Positions 15,829-27,332 are shown, counted from the stretch's first letter. The stretch: DNA of 34,315 nt from Uliginosibacterium gangwonense DSM 18521 (GCF_000373965.1 NZ_KB892848.1:127-34441); one strand, 5' to 3'. Notes: generated by a model from the letters alone, not told the origin. Numbers and translations: made by a program.

Positions 15829-16631
15829 GTAGCGCTATCGATCGTGGCCTGGGTAGAGGTCGTAGCCTCTGTGGGGATATTGTCTTTGAGCCAGGCATTG
15901 ATGTGTTCATCAAGTGAGGCAAGGTAGTCGGCAATGCTCCAGGCGAGTTTCTGCCCGGCAGTGCTGAGTTCGATGCCACTGATGAGATCCGGCGCGTCGG
16001 CAAAATTGAGGTGGACGTCCGCTGCGAGGGCTACCTGGAGTGCTTGCAGGATCGCCGCACGCTGCTCCGCAGACAATTCAAAAGCGCTACGCACCAGCAC
16101 CGGCCTGGATGACCCAACTGCTGCTGCCAGCACCTGTTTGGTTGCAGCGTCAAGTGTTCCCAGACGGTGAGTGAAGACTTCACAAATTCTGGCTTCGAGC
16201 GAAATCCCGGCAAGGTCTCCGAGTGTTTTGCGGGCGATAGCGAATACCTCTCGCTGCGTGTACCGGGCAATTTCTTCGTGCAGGTTCTTCTGCTCGCGGT
16301 TCAGGGCGATTTCATGGGTTGCCCGCATGGCATCTATGGCTGTGTGCGCTTCGGCGATTAGGCGCTGGCGTTCAGCCTTGGCGTCCTCTGTTGCCTTGTC
16401 TAGCATTTCAGCGCGTTGTTGGTCGAATTCCGCGTTCTTGCGTTGGTACGTATCGCGTTCCTGGGTGGCCTCGGCCTTTTTCGCGGCAGCAGCGGCGAGT
16501 TCGTCCGTGATCCTTTTTTCACGCGCAGCAATGGCATGCAGAATGGGTTGATACAAAAAGCGCTTCATCAACCATACAAGGATGAGGAAGTTAAGCGTTT
16601 GTGCACCAACGGTGAACCAATCGATCAGCAT
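15825..16631 (-). CDS. atpF: N-ATPase b subunit with delta-like C-terminal domain
   Basis: This 268-residue protein is longer than a normal b subunit (about 156 residues). It has one N-terminal membrane helix ([20 protein letters not shown]), then a long charged coiled coil (residues about 35-140) forming the stator stalk. The C-terminal third ([19 protein letters not shown] and later [20 protein letters not shown]) follows the pattern of the delta subunit C-terminus (LSxEQxxxLxxxL...PxLIGGixIxxGxxxxDxS). No separate atpH is present, so this fusion probably supplies the delta function. It is three bases downstream of atpE and overlaps atpA by four. Confidence 0.92.
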   Translation of the reverse strand: MLIDWFTVGAQTLNFLILVWLMKRFLYQPILHAIAAREKRITDELAAAAAKKAEATQERDTYQRKNAEFDQQRAEMLDKATEDAKAERQRLIAEAHTAIDAMRATHEIALNREQKNLHEEIARYTQREVFAIARKTLGDLAGISLEARICEVFTHRLGTLDAATKQVLAAAVGSSRPVLVRSAFELSAEQRAAILQALQVALAADVHLNFADAPDLISGIELSTAGQKLAWSIADYLASLDEHINAWLKDNIPTEATTSTQATIDSAT

Positions 16632-16634
16632 GGC

Positions 16635-16916
16635 TTACTTGCCGGTTGCATGTGCGATGGCGAAATTCCAGAACGGATTGGCAAAGATCAGGATCATCGA
16701 CACCACGAAACAATAGATGGCCGTTGATTCGATCATTGCCAAACCGACAAAGAGTGTTCGCGTAATGGTGGCTGAGGCGTCGGGCTGTTGCGCCAAGGAG
16801 GTGAGGGCCGTGGCAACAGCACGGCCTTCGGCCAGCGCCGGACACATGGTCCCAAAGCAGGTAGTGATGCCGGCAATGACAATGGATGCCACCGCGATAA
16901 TCGTCATGATGTCCAT
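16635..16916 (-). CDS. atpE: N-ATPase c subunit (rotor ring)
   Basis: This 93-residue two-helix hairpin forms the ion-carrying rotor ring. Helix 2 contains GLAMIESTAIY, giving E63, S64, T65 and Y68, which correspond to the Na+-binding Glu-Ser-Thr-Tyr set of Ilyobacter-type c subunits. Helix 1 has P26 and a second acidic residue, E30 (CPALAEGRAV), where Ilyobacter has Gln and Ala. The loop is SLAQQPD and the end is ANPFWNF. ATG 16916 is preceded by AAGGAA; the longer frame to 16991 overlaps atpB and is not real. Ion specificity (Na+ or H+) cannot be settled from sequence alone. Confidence 0.94.
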   Translation of the reverse strand: MDIMTIIAVASIVIAGITTCFGTMCPALAEGRAVATALTSLAQQPDASATITRTLFVGLAMIESTAIYCFVVSMILIFANPFWNFAIAHATGK

Positions 16917-16944
16917 GTGGGTTCCTTTGAAAGTGAGTGGTGTT

Positions 16945-17646
16945 TCATTGTTGGGTTTTTGGATCTGCAGGGGGCTCCAGTTGGCGTACACGCGTGGCGG
17001 CGGCGATGTAGACGCCAGCCAGGATGCTGAAGATGTAAGCCTGCACCATGCCCGTCAGCAGCCCAAGCAGGGTCATGACAATCGGGAACAGGAATGGGGT
17101 GATGGTGAGCAGGATGGCGATGATCATGCTGCCGCTCATCATGTTGCCGAACAGGCGTACGGCCAGCGCCAGGGTGCGGGACACTTCGCTGATCAAATGA
17201 AACGGGAGCATGACCACGGTCGGTTCGATGTAGGACCTGAGATAACCGCGCAGCCCTTGGTCTTCAATCCCGAACAGCGGCACCGCTACCAACACGCACA
17301 GGGCTAGTGCCGCTGTGGTCGATAGCGACCCGGTGGGTGGCTCGTAGCCGGGGATTACCGTGCATAAGCTGGCCGCTGCGACAAACAGGAACAGCGTGCC
17401 GAGAAAACCCAGATACTTTTCCGGTTGCGCCAAGCCAAGGTCTTGGATCTGGCCGTTGATGGTTGTGACGATGATTTCCAGCAGGTTCTGCCAGTGCGAG
17501 CGCTGAAGATCTATCGATAGCTTGCGCGTGATGAGTTTTGAACCCAGCACCAGCACGAGCATCAAGCCCCAAGTAAACACGATCGTGCCATTGAGTTTGA
17601 TGAAACCGTACTGCCAGAAAATCATTTCGTCGGGACTAAGGTGCAT
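16945..17646 (-). CDS. atpB: N-ATPase a subunit
   Basis: This 233-residue integral membrane stator subunit provides the ion half-channels. The essential stator Arg is in TLALAVRLFGNMMSG, and the last helices carry GMVQAYIFSILAGVYIAAA, both family hallmarks. I place the start at ATG 17646 (MHLSPDEMIFWQ), the typical N-ATPase beginning; an earlier in-frame start at 17679 would lengthen the overlap with atpR. The overlap with atpR is 11 bases. Compared with E. coli subunit a the N-terminus is shorter, as usual for this branch. Confidence 0.93.
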   Translation of the reverse strand: MHLSPDEMIFWQYGFIKLNGTIVFTWGLMLVLVLGSKLITRKLSIDLQRSHWQNLLEIIVTTINGQIQDLGLAQPEKYLGFLGTLFLFVAAASLCTVIPGYEPPTGSLSTTAALALCVLVAVPLFGIEDQGLRGYLRSYIEPTVVMLPFHLISEVSRTLALAVRLFGNMMSGSMIIAILLTITPFLFPIVMTLLGLLTGMVQAYIFSILAGVYIAAATRVRQLEPPADPKTQQ

Positions 17647-17965
17647 GGCTGGCCTCGCGCATCGCTGGCGGACTATCATTGTTTGGCGTGCGGGTCACTC
17701 GGATGACCAATAGGCGTGCCAGCACGAATCCTAGCAACCCCGCCAATAAGCGCTGCCATTGCCCGCCGGCCACAACATACAAGCCGCCCAGGGCGATGCC
17801 CATGCGTGCGAGCAGGCTGGTAAAAACCCACAAAGCGGCATGGGGGGAAGTCATGCTCTTGCGCACGGTCCACCACAAACCACCGAAGAAAATCGCACCG
17901 AGTACGCCGCCAGCAACACCCGCCAGCAGTAGAGTCAGCACCCAGAGAAGTGTTGCATTCATCAT
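17636..17965 (-). CDS. atpR: N-ATPase-specific subunit AtpR
   Basis: This 109-residue membrane protein has three hydrophobic segments (LLWVLTLLLAGVAGGVLGAI, FTSLLARMGIALGGLYVV and LLAGLLGFVLARLLVI). AtpR is found only in N-ATPase operons, between atpQ and atpB. It has a conserved Arg inside a membrane helix (SLLARMG) and has been proposed to support the c ring. GAGGAG precedes the start, and ATGA overlaps the atpQ stop. The identification rests on position, length and topology; the exact role is not established. Confidence 0.88.
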   Translation of the reverse strand: MMNATLLWVLTLLLAGVAGGVLGAIFFGGLWWTVRKSMTSPHAALWVFTSLLARMGIALGGLYVVAGGQWQRLLAGLLGFVLARLLVIRVTRTPNNDSPPAMREASHAP

Positions 17966-18283
17966 TTTTTCTCCTCTTCGTCATGGATCGCCTTGTCTTC
18001 CTTGTCAACCCAGTGCCAGGCATTGGCGCAGCCGATGAGCAGTCCGGCAACCAGCAGTGCGAGGGTCCACGAGTGGGTGCTGGGATGATGTTCATCCAGC
18101 CATAGGCCGAGTGCGGTACCCAGCAGGGTGGGCACTACAACCGACCAACCGATCAAACCCATCATGCCCAGGCCAAACCATACGCCCGCGCCGGTGTTGT
18201 GCTGAGCTTTCAATTTGCGTGCGCTCTTGGCGCCGATCAGCGCTGCAAAGTCGAGCGAGGCCTTGCTAGGTTTCTTGCCTGAA

Positions 18284-18291
<8 letters not shown>
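17962..18291 (-). CDS. atpQ: N-ATPase AtpQ (AtpI-like) membrane subunit
   Basis: This 109-residue protein has a charged N-terminus (KSARKLKAQHNTGAGVW), two membrane helices (FGLGMMGLIGWSVVVPTLLG and LALLVAGLLIGCANAW) and an acidic tail. It resembles AtpI, which helps assemble the c ring in ordinary F-ATPases; in N-ATPase operons this position is called atpQ. The ATG at 18291 overlaps the atpC stop (ATGACTGA), which decides the start over the in-frame ATG at 18306. Confidence 0.88.
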
Positions 18292-20516
<2,225 letters not shown>

Positions 20517-22022
20517 TCAGTCCGTGTGCGGGTTCTCAACCTGTTGAGCAAGTACAACATCACTTGGCCCCCAGCTTCCACCCAAAGCGCGGATCAAATC
20601 TATCGTTGTACGAACGTGCTCCGCTTCCAACTGAATGTTGCTACGCTGCTGCTGTAGCACACTGCGGTCGGCATCCATCACGTTCAGATAGCTGACCGAG
20701 CCTTCGCGATACTGCGTCTTCGAGAGTGCCGAGCTGCGTTGTGCCGAAACAAGCGCTTGGTTCTGCGCCTGCATCTGCTCGTGCAGTAGGCGCAGTTGGG
20801 CCAGATCGTCTTCAACCTCGCGGAACGCCCGCAACACGGTCTGCCGGTAGTTTGCTACCTGTTCGGCATATACGCCCTTGGACAGATCCACCCCGGCGCG
20901 GCGGGCGCCGCCGTCGAAGAGCGGCAGCGTGAGTGCGGTGCCCACCAGCGGGCCAAAAGCAAAGGTGCGGCTGCTCCACTTGAAGAGATCAGAGAGATCG
21001 GCCGATTCGAAACCGAAGTTACCGGTTAGGCTCAGGCGCGGGAAGTAGGCTGCGCGGGCTGCCCCGATCCTCGCATTGGCCGCTGCCATGGCACCTTCGG
21101 CTGCGGCGATGTCTGGCCGACGTTCGAGCAGGGTGGAGGGCACGCCAGCCGGAATCTGCAACGCAATCGCCTGCAGCGGGCTGGGGGGCAGGCCGAAGTC
21201 TGCAGGCGCCTTGCCCAGCAGGATCGCCAGGCTGTGCTCGGCCACTGCGCGCTGGCGCGCCACCCCAAGGGATTCGGCATGGGCCTGGGCCAGTTCCGTG
21301 CGGGATTGGGCTAGCTCCAGCTCGCTGATGTCGCCTTCATCGAAGCGATGCTGGATCAGGCGAGTGGTTTCCTCTCGCAGACGCAGGGTATCTGCATACA
21401 CGGCGCTTAGGGCATCGAGTTCGCGCAGCGTGAAATAGCTCTGCGCCACATCGGCTTGAATCGTCAGTTGCAGCGACAGGAAGAGCGCCTCACTTTGCTC
21501 ACGTGTGGCGGTGGCTGCGTCCACGTTCGAACGGATTCGCCCGAATAGATCCGGTTCGTAGGCAACCGTCCCCTGGGTGCGCCACAGGGTTGAGATCTCT
21601 GTGTGCGCATCCGGGGCAAGTCCTTGCGAAGCTGGCGAAGGACGCTGGCGGGTGGCGCCGGCCCCTACGCCGATCTGCGGGAAGTATTCGGCACGGGAAT
21701 TTTGTACCTGAGCACGGGCCTGCAGCAGGCGGGCCATGCCAGCCTGCAGATCCTGGTTGGCCGCCGCTGCCTCGGCTTCGAGCTGGTTGAGCTGCGCGTC
21801 GCCAAAAGCCGTCCACCATTCGCCGCGCGGGCTGGCTTCGGCGGGCTCAGCTGTTTTCCATTGCGGGTCGGCCAACTGTTCCTTAAATGCAGCGGGGGTG
21901 GCCACAGGGGGACGCTCATAGTGTGGTGCCAGCGAGCAGCCGGCGACGGCCATCAGTGCCGCGAGTAGCGGCAGGCCACGCAGCAGAGGGGATAGTGTAG
22001 GGGCGGGGGAGGAATTCGTCAT
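20517..22022 (-). CDS. RND efflux outer-membrane channel lipoprotein (OprM/OprN/NodT family)
   Basis: This 501-residue protein forms the trimeric outer-membrane duct of a tripartite pump. It has a lipoprotein signal ending LAALMAVAGC, then SLAPHYERPPVATP, the family opening. GEWWTAFGDAQLNQLEAEA and TQGTVAYEPDLFGRIRSNVD are the NodT-type helical repeats. RRPDIAAAEGAMAAANARIG marks the second repeat half. GGAGAA precedes ATG 22022; a TTG at 22037 is less likely. It is the last gene of the operon, 15 bases after the pump gene. The locus order suggests orthology with opcM/oprC of Burkholderia. Confidence 0.92.
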   Translation of the reverse strand: MTNSSPAPTLSPLLRGLPLLAALMAVAGCSLAPHYERPPVATPAAFKEQLADPQWKTAEPAEASPRGEWWTAFGDAQLNQLEAEAAAANQDLQAGMARLLQARAQVQNSRAEYFPQIGVGAGATRQRPSPASQGLAPDAHTEISTLWRTQGTVAYEPDLFGRIRSNVDAATATREQSEALFLSLQLTIQADVAQSYFTLRELDALSAVYADTLRLREETTRLIQHRFDEGDISELELAQSRTELAQAHAESLGVARQRAVAEHSLAILLGKAPADFGLPPSPLQAIALQIPAGVPSTLLERRPDIAAAEGAMAAANARIGAARAAYFPRLSLTGNFGFESADLSDLFKWSSRTFAFGPLVGTALTLPLFDGGARRAGVDLSKGVYAEQVANYRQTVLRAFREVEDDLAQLRLLHEQMQAQNQALVSAQRSSALSKTQYREGSVSYLNVMDADRSVLQQQRSNIQLEAEHVRTTIDLIRALGGSWGPSDVVLAQQVENPHTD

Positions 22023-22037
22023 GGAGTTCTCCTGCAA

Positions 22038-25000
22038 TCAGTTAGGGATATGGGCTGGTGTCAGCGGCGCTTCGTGCGGCGCTGCGGTGTGCAGGCGGTG
22101 GCTGCGGTCGAGCTTGCGCAGCACTACGTAGAAGGCGGGCGTGAGGAAGAGCCCGAAGAAGGTCACCCCGAGCATGCCGAAGAACACTGCCACGCCCATG
22201 GCATGGCGCATCTCGGCACCAGCACCCGTAGAAGCCACCAGGGGGATCACACCCATGATGAAGGCCACCGAGGTCATCAGTATCGGGCGCAGACGCAGAC
22301 GGCTAGCGTCGATGGCGGCCTGCAGCGGTGTCGCACCATGCATTTCGAGTTCGCGGGCGAATTCAACAATGAGGATGGCATTCTTGCAGGCCAGCCCCAC
22401 CAGCACGATCAGACCAATCTGGGTGAATATGTTGTTGTCCCCTCCCGTGAAATACACGCCGGTGAGCGCAGCCAGGATGCTCATCGGCACGATGAGAATC
22501 ACCGCCAGCGGCAGCGTGAGGCTTTCATACTGTGCGGCCAGCACTAGGAAGACCAGCAGCAGACTGATCGGGAACACCCAGATTCCGGCATTGCCGGCGA
22601 GGATCTTCTGGTAGGTAAGATCCGTCCACTCGAAGCGCACCCCGCGTGGCAACGTCTCCCGCGCAATGCGCTCGACGGTGGCTTCGGCCTGGGCCGACGA
22701 GTAACCGGGCGCGGGGCCACCATTGATGTCGGCAGCGGTGTAACCGTTGTAGCGGACCACCATTTCCGGGCCAAAACTCTGACGCACGCTGACAAGCGAT
22801 GACAATGGCACCATTTCACCTTGGTTATTACGCGTCTTGAGCTGCAGGATGTCTTCCGGATGGGCCCGGAATGGAGCATCTGCCTGTGCCCGAACCTGAT
22901 AGGTGCGGCCAAAGCGGTTGAAGTCATTCACGTAGAGCGACCCCAGATAGATCTGCATGGTGTCGAATACATCAGTGACGGAGACTCCCTGCTGCTTGGC
23001 CTTGACGCGATCCAGATCCACATCAAGCTGTGGCACATTGATCTGGTAGCTGGAGAACATCGGCCCCAGTTCTGGTGCCTTGGCGGCCGCCGCCATAAAG
23101 ACGTTGGCTGCGTTGTTGAGCTCTGCATAGCCTACCGAAGCGTGGTCTTCAATCTGCAGCTTGAAGCCACCTACCGTGCCTAACCCCATCACGGGCGGCG
23201 GCGGGAATATGGCGATAAATGCTTCCTGGATGGCGCCAAATTTCTGGTTAAGTGCTCCGGCAATGGCGCCAGCAGATAACTCCGCGCGCTGGCGCTCCTC
23301 AAACGGCTTGAGTGCCACAAAGACGATGCCGGCTGAAGAACTGTTGGTGAAGCCGTTGATAGAAAGGCCAGGGAAGGCGATAGCGCTTTCCACGCCGGGC
23401 TGCGCCAGGGTGATATCGCTCATCTTGCGGATAACGGCTTCCGTGCGGTCCAGTGAAGCGCCATTGGGTAATTGGGTGAAACCGATCAGGTACTGCTTGT
23501 CCTGTGCAGGCACGAAACCACCGGGCACAAGATAGGAGATACCGATGGTGGCTGCCAGCAGGATGGCATACACCATCATGGCCGAGGCCTTGCGCGTGAC
23601 CACGCCGCTCACGCCTTGGCCATAGCGTTCCGAGGCACGGCCGAAGAAGCGGTTGAAGGCAGCGAAGAAACGTCCCAGATAGCGGTTCATCTGGCGAGTC
23701 AACCAATCCGGCGCTTCACTATGACCCTTGAGCAGCAGGGCGGAGAGCGCAGGGGAGAGCGTCAGCGAGTTGAATGCCGAGATCACCGTGGAGATGGCGA
23801 TCGTCATCGCAAACTGCTTGTAAAATTGCCCGGTGAGCCCCGTCATGAAGGCGAGCGGCACGAAGACTGCAACGAGTGTGAGCGCAATGGCAATGATCGG
23901 CCCGGAGACTTCACGCATGGCCCGATAGGTGGCTTCTCGTGGTGAAAGACCCGCCTCAATGTTGCGCTCGACGTTTTCCACTACCACAATGGCATCATCT
24001 ACTACAATGCCGATGGCGAGTACCATACCGAACAGCGAGAGTGCATTGATCGAATAGCCAAACCCCAACATTAGTGCGAAGGTGCCGACAATCGAGACCG
24101 GTACGGCCAGTAATGGGATGATGGAAGCGCGCCAGGTTTGCAGGAACAGGATGACCACCAACACCACCAGCGCGATGGCTTCGAGCAGCGTGTGAATCAC
24201 GGCCTTGATGCTGGCACGCACGAACTGCGTGGGGTCATACACAATGCTGTATTGGATGGAAGAGGGGAAATCCTTGGCCATGTCGGCCATTGCAGCACGC
24301 ACCTGGGCCGAGACATCCAGTGCATTCGAGCCGGGCGCCTGGAAGATCGGAATGGCCACTGCAGGCTTATTGTCGAGCAGGGACCGCAGACCGTATTCCG
24401 AGGCGTCGAGCTGGATGCGGGCTACATCGCCAAGGCGAGTCACCGCGCCGTCGGGGGAGGTACGCAGAATGATATTGGCAAACTCCCCCTCGCTTTGCAG
24501 GCGTCCCTGGGCGTTGACGTTGAGTTGCAGTGGTACATCCGGCCCGGCTGGCGAGGCGCCGATCACACCGGCGGCCACCTGCACGTTCTGCTCTCGAATC
24601 GAGCGCACCACATCGGACGCCGTCAGGCCGCGCTGGGCAACCTTCTGCGGATCAAGCCACACACGCATGGAATAGTTGCCGGAGCCGAACAAACCTACCT
24701 CACCCACGCCCTTGATGCGAGCAAGGCGATCCTTGACGTTGAGCACCGCGTAGTTGCGCAGGTAGGTCATGTCATAGCGGTTGTCCGGCGAGATCAGGTG
24801 CACCACCATGGTCAGCGTGGGCGAGCTTTTCAGCGTCGTCACGCCGAGACGCTGCACATCCTCGGGTAGGCGTGGCAGGGCCTGCGAAACGCGGTTCTGC
24901 ACCAGTTGCTGGGCTTTGTCGGGGTCGACACCGAGCTTGAAGTTGACGGTGATCGTGAGATTGCCATCACTGTTCGCCTGAGACTGCATGTAAAGCATGT

Positions 25001-25226
25001 TCTCGACGCCATTGATGGATTCCTCCAGCGGAGAGGCGACGGTTTCGGCGATGACCTTGGGGTTGGCGCCCGGATACTGAGCGCGCACTACCACTGAGGG
25101 CGGCACGACCTCAGGGTACTCGGAGATCGGCAACTGGAATAATGCCAGCACCCCACCCAGAAGGATCAGGATAGATAGCACGCCTGCAAAGATCGGCCGA
25201 TCAATGAAGAATTTTGAGATATTCAT
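22038..25226 (-). CDS. RND multidrug efflux pump, HAE1 family (MexF/CeoB/BpeF-like)
   Basis: This 1062-residue inner-membrane drug/proton antiporter begins MNISKFFIDRPIFAGVLS, a typical HAE1 start. The proton-relay pair is visible in GMVLAIGIVVDDAIVVVENV (adjacent Asp residues in helix 4), and the helix-10 Lys in GLACKNAILIVEFA. Two large periplasmic loops and twelve membrane helices are present, so the length is normal. It is 11 bases after the fusion-protein gene. Substrates cannot be read from sequence; the nearest named systems (MexEF-OprN, CeoAB-OpcM, BpeEF-OprC) export chloramphenicol, trimethoprim and fluoroquinolones. Confidence 0.95.
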   Translation of the reverse strand: MNISKFFIDRPIFAGVLSILILLGGVLALFQLPISEYPEVVPPSVVVRAQYPGANPKVIAETVASPLEESINGVENMLYMQSQANSDGNLTITVNFKLGVDPDKAQQLVQNRVSQALPRLPEDVQRLGVTTLKSSPTLTMVVHLISPDNRYDMTYLRNYAVLNVKDRLARIKGVGEVGLFGSGNYSMRVWLDPQKVAQRGLTASDVVRSIREQNVQVAAGVIGASPAGPDVPLQLNVNAQGRLQSEGEFANIILRTSPDGAVTRLGDVARIQLDASEYGLRSLLDNKPAVAIPIFQAPGSNALDVSAQVRAAMADMAKDFPSSIQYSIVYDPTQFVRASIKAVIHTLLEAIALVVLVVILFLQTWRASIIPLLAVPVSIVGTFALMLGFGYSINALSLFGMVLAIGIVVDDAIVVVENVERNIEAGLSPREATYRAMREVSGPIIAIALTLVAVFVPLAFMTGLTGQFYKQFAMTIAISTVISAFNSLTLSPALSALLLKGHSEAPDWLTRQMNRYLGRFFAAFNRFFGRASERYGQGVSGVVTRKASAMMVYAILLAATIGISYLVPGGFVPAQDKQYLIGFTQLPNGASLDRTEAVIRKMSDITLAQPGVESAIAFPGLSINGFTNSSSAGIVFVALKPFEERQRAELSAGAIAGALNQKFGAIQEAFIAIFPPPPVMGLGTVGGFKLQIEDHASVGYAELNNAANVFMAAAAKAPELGPMFSSYQINVPQLDVDLDRVKAKQQGVSVTDVFDTMQIYLGSLYVNDFNRFGRTYQVRAQADAPFRAHPEDILQLKTRNNQGEMVPLSSLVSVRQSFGPEMVVRYNGYTAADINGGPAPGYSSAQAEATVERIARETLPRGVRFEWTDLTYQKILAGNAGIWVFPISLLLVFLVLAAQYESLTLPLAVILIVPMSILAALTGVYFTGGDNNIFTQIGLIVLVGLACKNAILIVEFARELEMHGATPLQAAIDASRLRLRPILMTSVAFIMGVIPLVASTGAGAEMRHAMGVAVFFGMLGVTFFGLFLTPAFYVVLRKLDRSHRLHTAAPHEAPLTPAHIPN

Positions 25227-25237
25227 TGGGGATGTCC

Positions 25238-26404
25238 TCAGATTTTTTTGGCATCAGGCTCTGTAGCGCCCATTTGCACAGGATGGGGTGTGACCGTATC
25301 ACCAGGGCGCACTCGTTGCAGACCGTTAACCACGATGCGTTCGCCTTCAGCCAAGCCGCTTTCCACTACACGCAACCCATCCTGCAGGCTACCCAGGCGC
25401 ACCTCTCGATAGGAGGTCTGGCCTCGGGGATTGACCACCAGCACAAAGCGCTTGGCCTGATCGGTACCAATGGCCTTCTCGTCAATCAAGATCGCTTTAT
25501 GCTGGTTTGAACTCCCCAGTTTCACGCGTACGTAAAGGCCTGGTACGAGTCGGCCATTGCGGTTGTCGAGCACAGCGCGCAGTTTGATCGTGCCGGACGT
25601 ACTGTCGAGGTGGTTATCGATCGAACTGAGTCTGGCGGTCAGCGGATAGTCCTCGCTGTCGGCCAGCCCGAGGTGAATAGGCAGATCTTTGCCCTGTGCA
25701 GCGTTGATGACCTGCAGGTAGCTTGGCTCATCCACATCAAATGCGGCATAGATGCGATCTGCCGAAACCAGGGTGGTCAGCGCAGCGCTATTGGCAGGAG
25801 CCACCAAGTTGCCTACGGTCACCTCGGCGCGCGAGGTTCGTCCTGCGATCGGGGCGGTGATGCGGGTATATTCAAGGTTGAGCTGCGCGGTCTTGAGTGC
25901 GGCTTGGGCTGCTTGCAGATTGGCACGAGCTTCACGCGCAGCATTCTGCTTTTCATCGAAGTCGCGGCGGGCAATCGCGTTGTCTGCGAGCAGTCGTTGG
26001 CCACGGGCCAGATCGTCAGCCGTATATGCGGCACGCGCTTCAGCACCTGCAAGCTGGGCCTGTGCGCGAGCAACTTCTGCCTCGAAGGGGCGCGGATCGA
26101 TGGTAAATAACAGATCCCCCTTGCGCACAAGGCTGCCGTCCTTGAAATGCACGGCGGTCAACATGCCGGAGACCTGGGGGCGCACGTCCACGTGCTCAAC
26201 CGCTTCGAGATGGCCAGAGTACTGCTTCCATTCAGTCACGTTCCGCTGGTGGACTTCCGCTACATCCACTGTGACAGCAGAGGGCGCAGGGGACTGAGCC
26301 TGTGGCTTGGCTTCTGCGTAATGCTGCACGGTAAAGGCTCCGGCCACGCAGAGCAGCCCCGCCACGGAGGCCGCGATGAGGCGATTTTTATGATTTGTAA
26401 GCAT
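25238..26404 (-). CDS. RND periplasmic membrane fusion protein (MexE/CeoA/BpeE-like)
   Basis: This 388-residue adaptor connects pump and channel. An N-terminal membrane anchor or signal (NRLIAASVAGLLCVAGAF) is followed by the lipoyl half VEHVDVRPQVSGMLTAVHFK. The alpha-hairpin contains ARAQAQLAGAEARAAYTADD, and the second lipoyl half LEYTRITAPIAGRTSRAEVT. A beta-barrel with IHLGLADSEDYPLTARLSSI follows. GAGGAAA stands before ATG 26404. It lies 103 bases after the hydrolase gene on the same strand and is probably co-transcribed with it. Confidence 0.93.
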   Translation of the reverse strand: MLTNHKNRLIAASVAGLLCVAGAFTVQHYAEAKPQAQSPAPSAVTVDVAEVHQRNVTEWKQYSGHLEAVEHVDVRPQVSGMLTAVHFKDGSLVRKGDLLFTIDPRPFEAEVARAQAQLAGAEARAAYTADDLARGQRLLADNAIARRDFDEKQNAAREARANLQAAQAALKTAQLNLEYTRITAPIAGRTSRAEVTVGNLVAPANSAALTTLVSADRIYAAFDVDEPSYLQVINAAQGKDLPIHLGLADSEDYPLTARLSSIDNHLDSTSGTIKLRAVLDNRNGRLVPGLYVRVKLGSSNQHKAILIDEKAIGTDQAKRFVLVVNPRGQTSYREVRLGSLQDGLRVVESGLAEGERIVVNGLQRVRPGDTVTPHPVQMGATEPDAKKI

Positions 26405-26507
26405 GATGATTTCCTCTGTGAGTGTTGGATGAGGGAGAGGGACTTACATGAGGTACCCATGGCACACAGCCATTGACGGGTACAACACCGGGCAATACCC
26501 CAAGGAA

Positions 26508-27332
26508 CTACGTGTTCATTCGGCTGTCTGCTGGCATCTCACGCAGACGGCGACGCAGAAAATGCACAATTTCTTCGCGTGCCGGAACATGACTTGAGAG
26601 CGCGGCGTGAGTAACGAGTGGATAGCGGACCACTTGGGTCGGCACCCCCGCTCCGATCAGCGCCTCTGCATACATTTCGGCCTCACGGTGCAACACATCG
26701 CAGCCCGCAGTGAGGATTAGCGCTGGCGGCAGCCCGGTGCGGCGCGTGGAGATGAGTGGCGCGGCGTAAGGGTGCAAGCGCTGGCGTGGCATGGGCAGGT
26801 ACTGCCGATAGTAGTTCGCGCAGGTAGAAGCGTCGATATCCGAATTGAGTTGCTCACCGTTTCCCAAACGCGTCATGCTCGGGTCCAGGAGTGGGGCAAT
26901 CAGCACTTGGGCGGCCACATCCGGGGTTCCACGGTCACGTGCCATCAGCGTGAGCGATGCGGCTAGATTGCCTCCTGCATCGTCTCCTGCTACAGCCAAG
27001 CGTCGGGCGTCGCCGCCCAGGCTAGCGGCATGGCGGGATATCCAGAGAATCGCTGCATAAGCATCTTCCGGTGCGGCGGGAAACGGGTGTGCTGGTGCCA
27101 ATGCATACTCAGCGGCAATTACCAGTGCATTGCAACGGTTTGCCAAGAAGTGGCAGATCCCTTCCACATCGTCCAGACAGCCTCCCACAAATCCACCGCC
27201 GTGCAAGTACAGGACCACCGGTAAGCTGGAAACCTCAGTCTCTGGACGATAGATGCGCAGGCTGCGCTCACCGGTGGGAGCGGTGAAGCGCCGCTCGAGG
27301 CGGCTGATCGAAGGAGGCGACGAAGCGTACAT
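26508..27332 (-). CDS. Alpha/beta-hydrolase (HSL/LlpE-like) with Asp in the nucleophile position
   Basis: This 274-residue protein is of the hormone-sensitive-lipase type. The oxyanion-hole motif HGGG (44-47) is intact, followed by YALAPAHPFPAAPEDAYAA. The nucleophile elbow reads GDDAGG (116-121) instead of GDSAGG: the Ser is D118 (codon at 26979-26981). The acid D212 (TAGCDVLHREAEMYAEAL) and H242 (THAALS) are present. It is first in the operon with the RND pump and divergent from a LysR gene. This matches the place of the lipase-like llpE in the ceoR-llpE-ceoAB-opcM and bpeEF-oprC loci of Burkholderia. Esterase activity is doubtful without the Ser; other Asp-nucleophile hydrolases exist in this superfamily. 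Confidence 0.85.
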   Translation of the reverse strand: MYASSPPSISRLERRFTAPTGERSLRIYRPETEVSSLPVVLYLHGGGFVGGCLDDVEGICHFLANRCNALVIAAEYALAPAHPFPAAPEDAYAAILWISRHAASLGGDARRLAVAGDDAGGNLAASLTLMARDRGTPDVAAQVLIAPLLDPSMTRLGNGEQLNSDIDASTCANYYRQYLPMPRQRLHPYAAPLISTRRTGLPPALILTAGCDVLHREAEMYAEALIGAGVPTQVVRYPLVTHAALSSHVPAREEIVHFLRRRLREMPADSRMNT

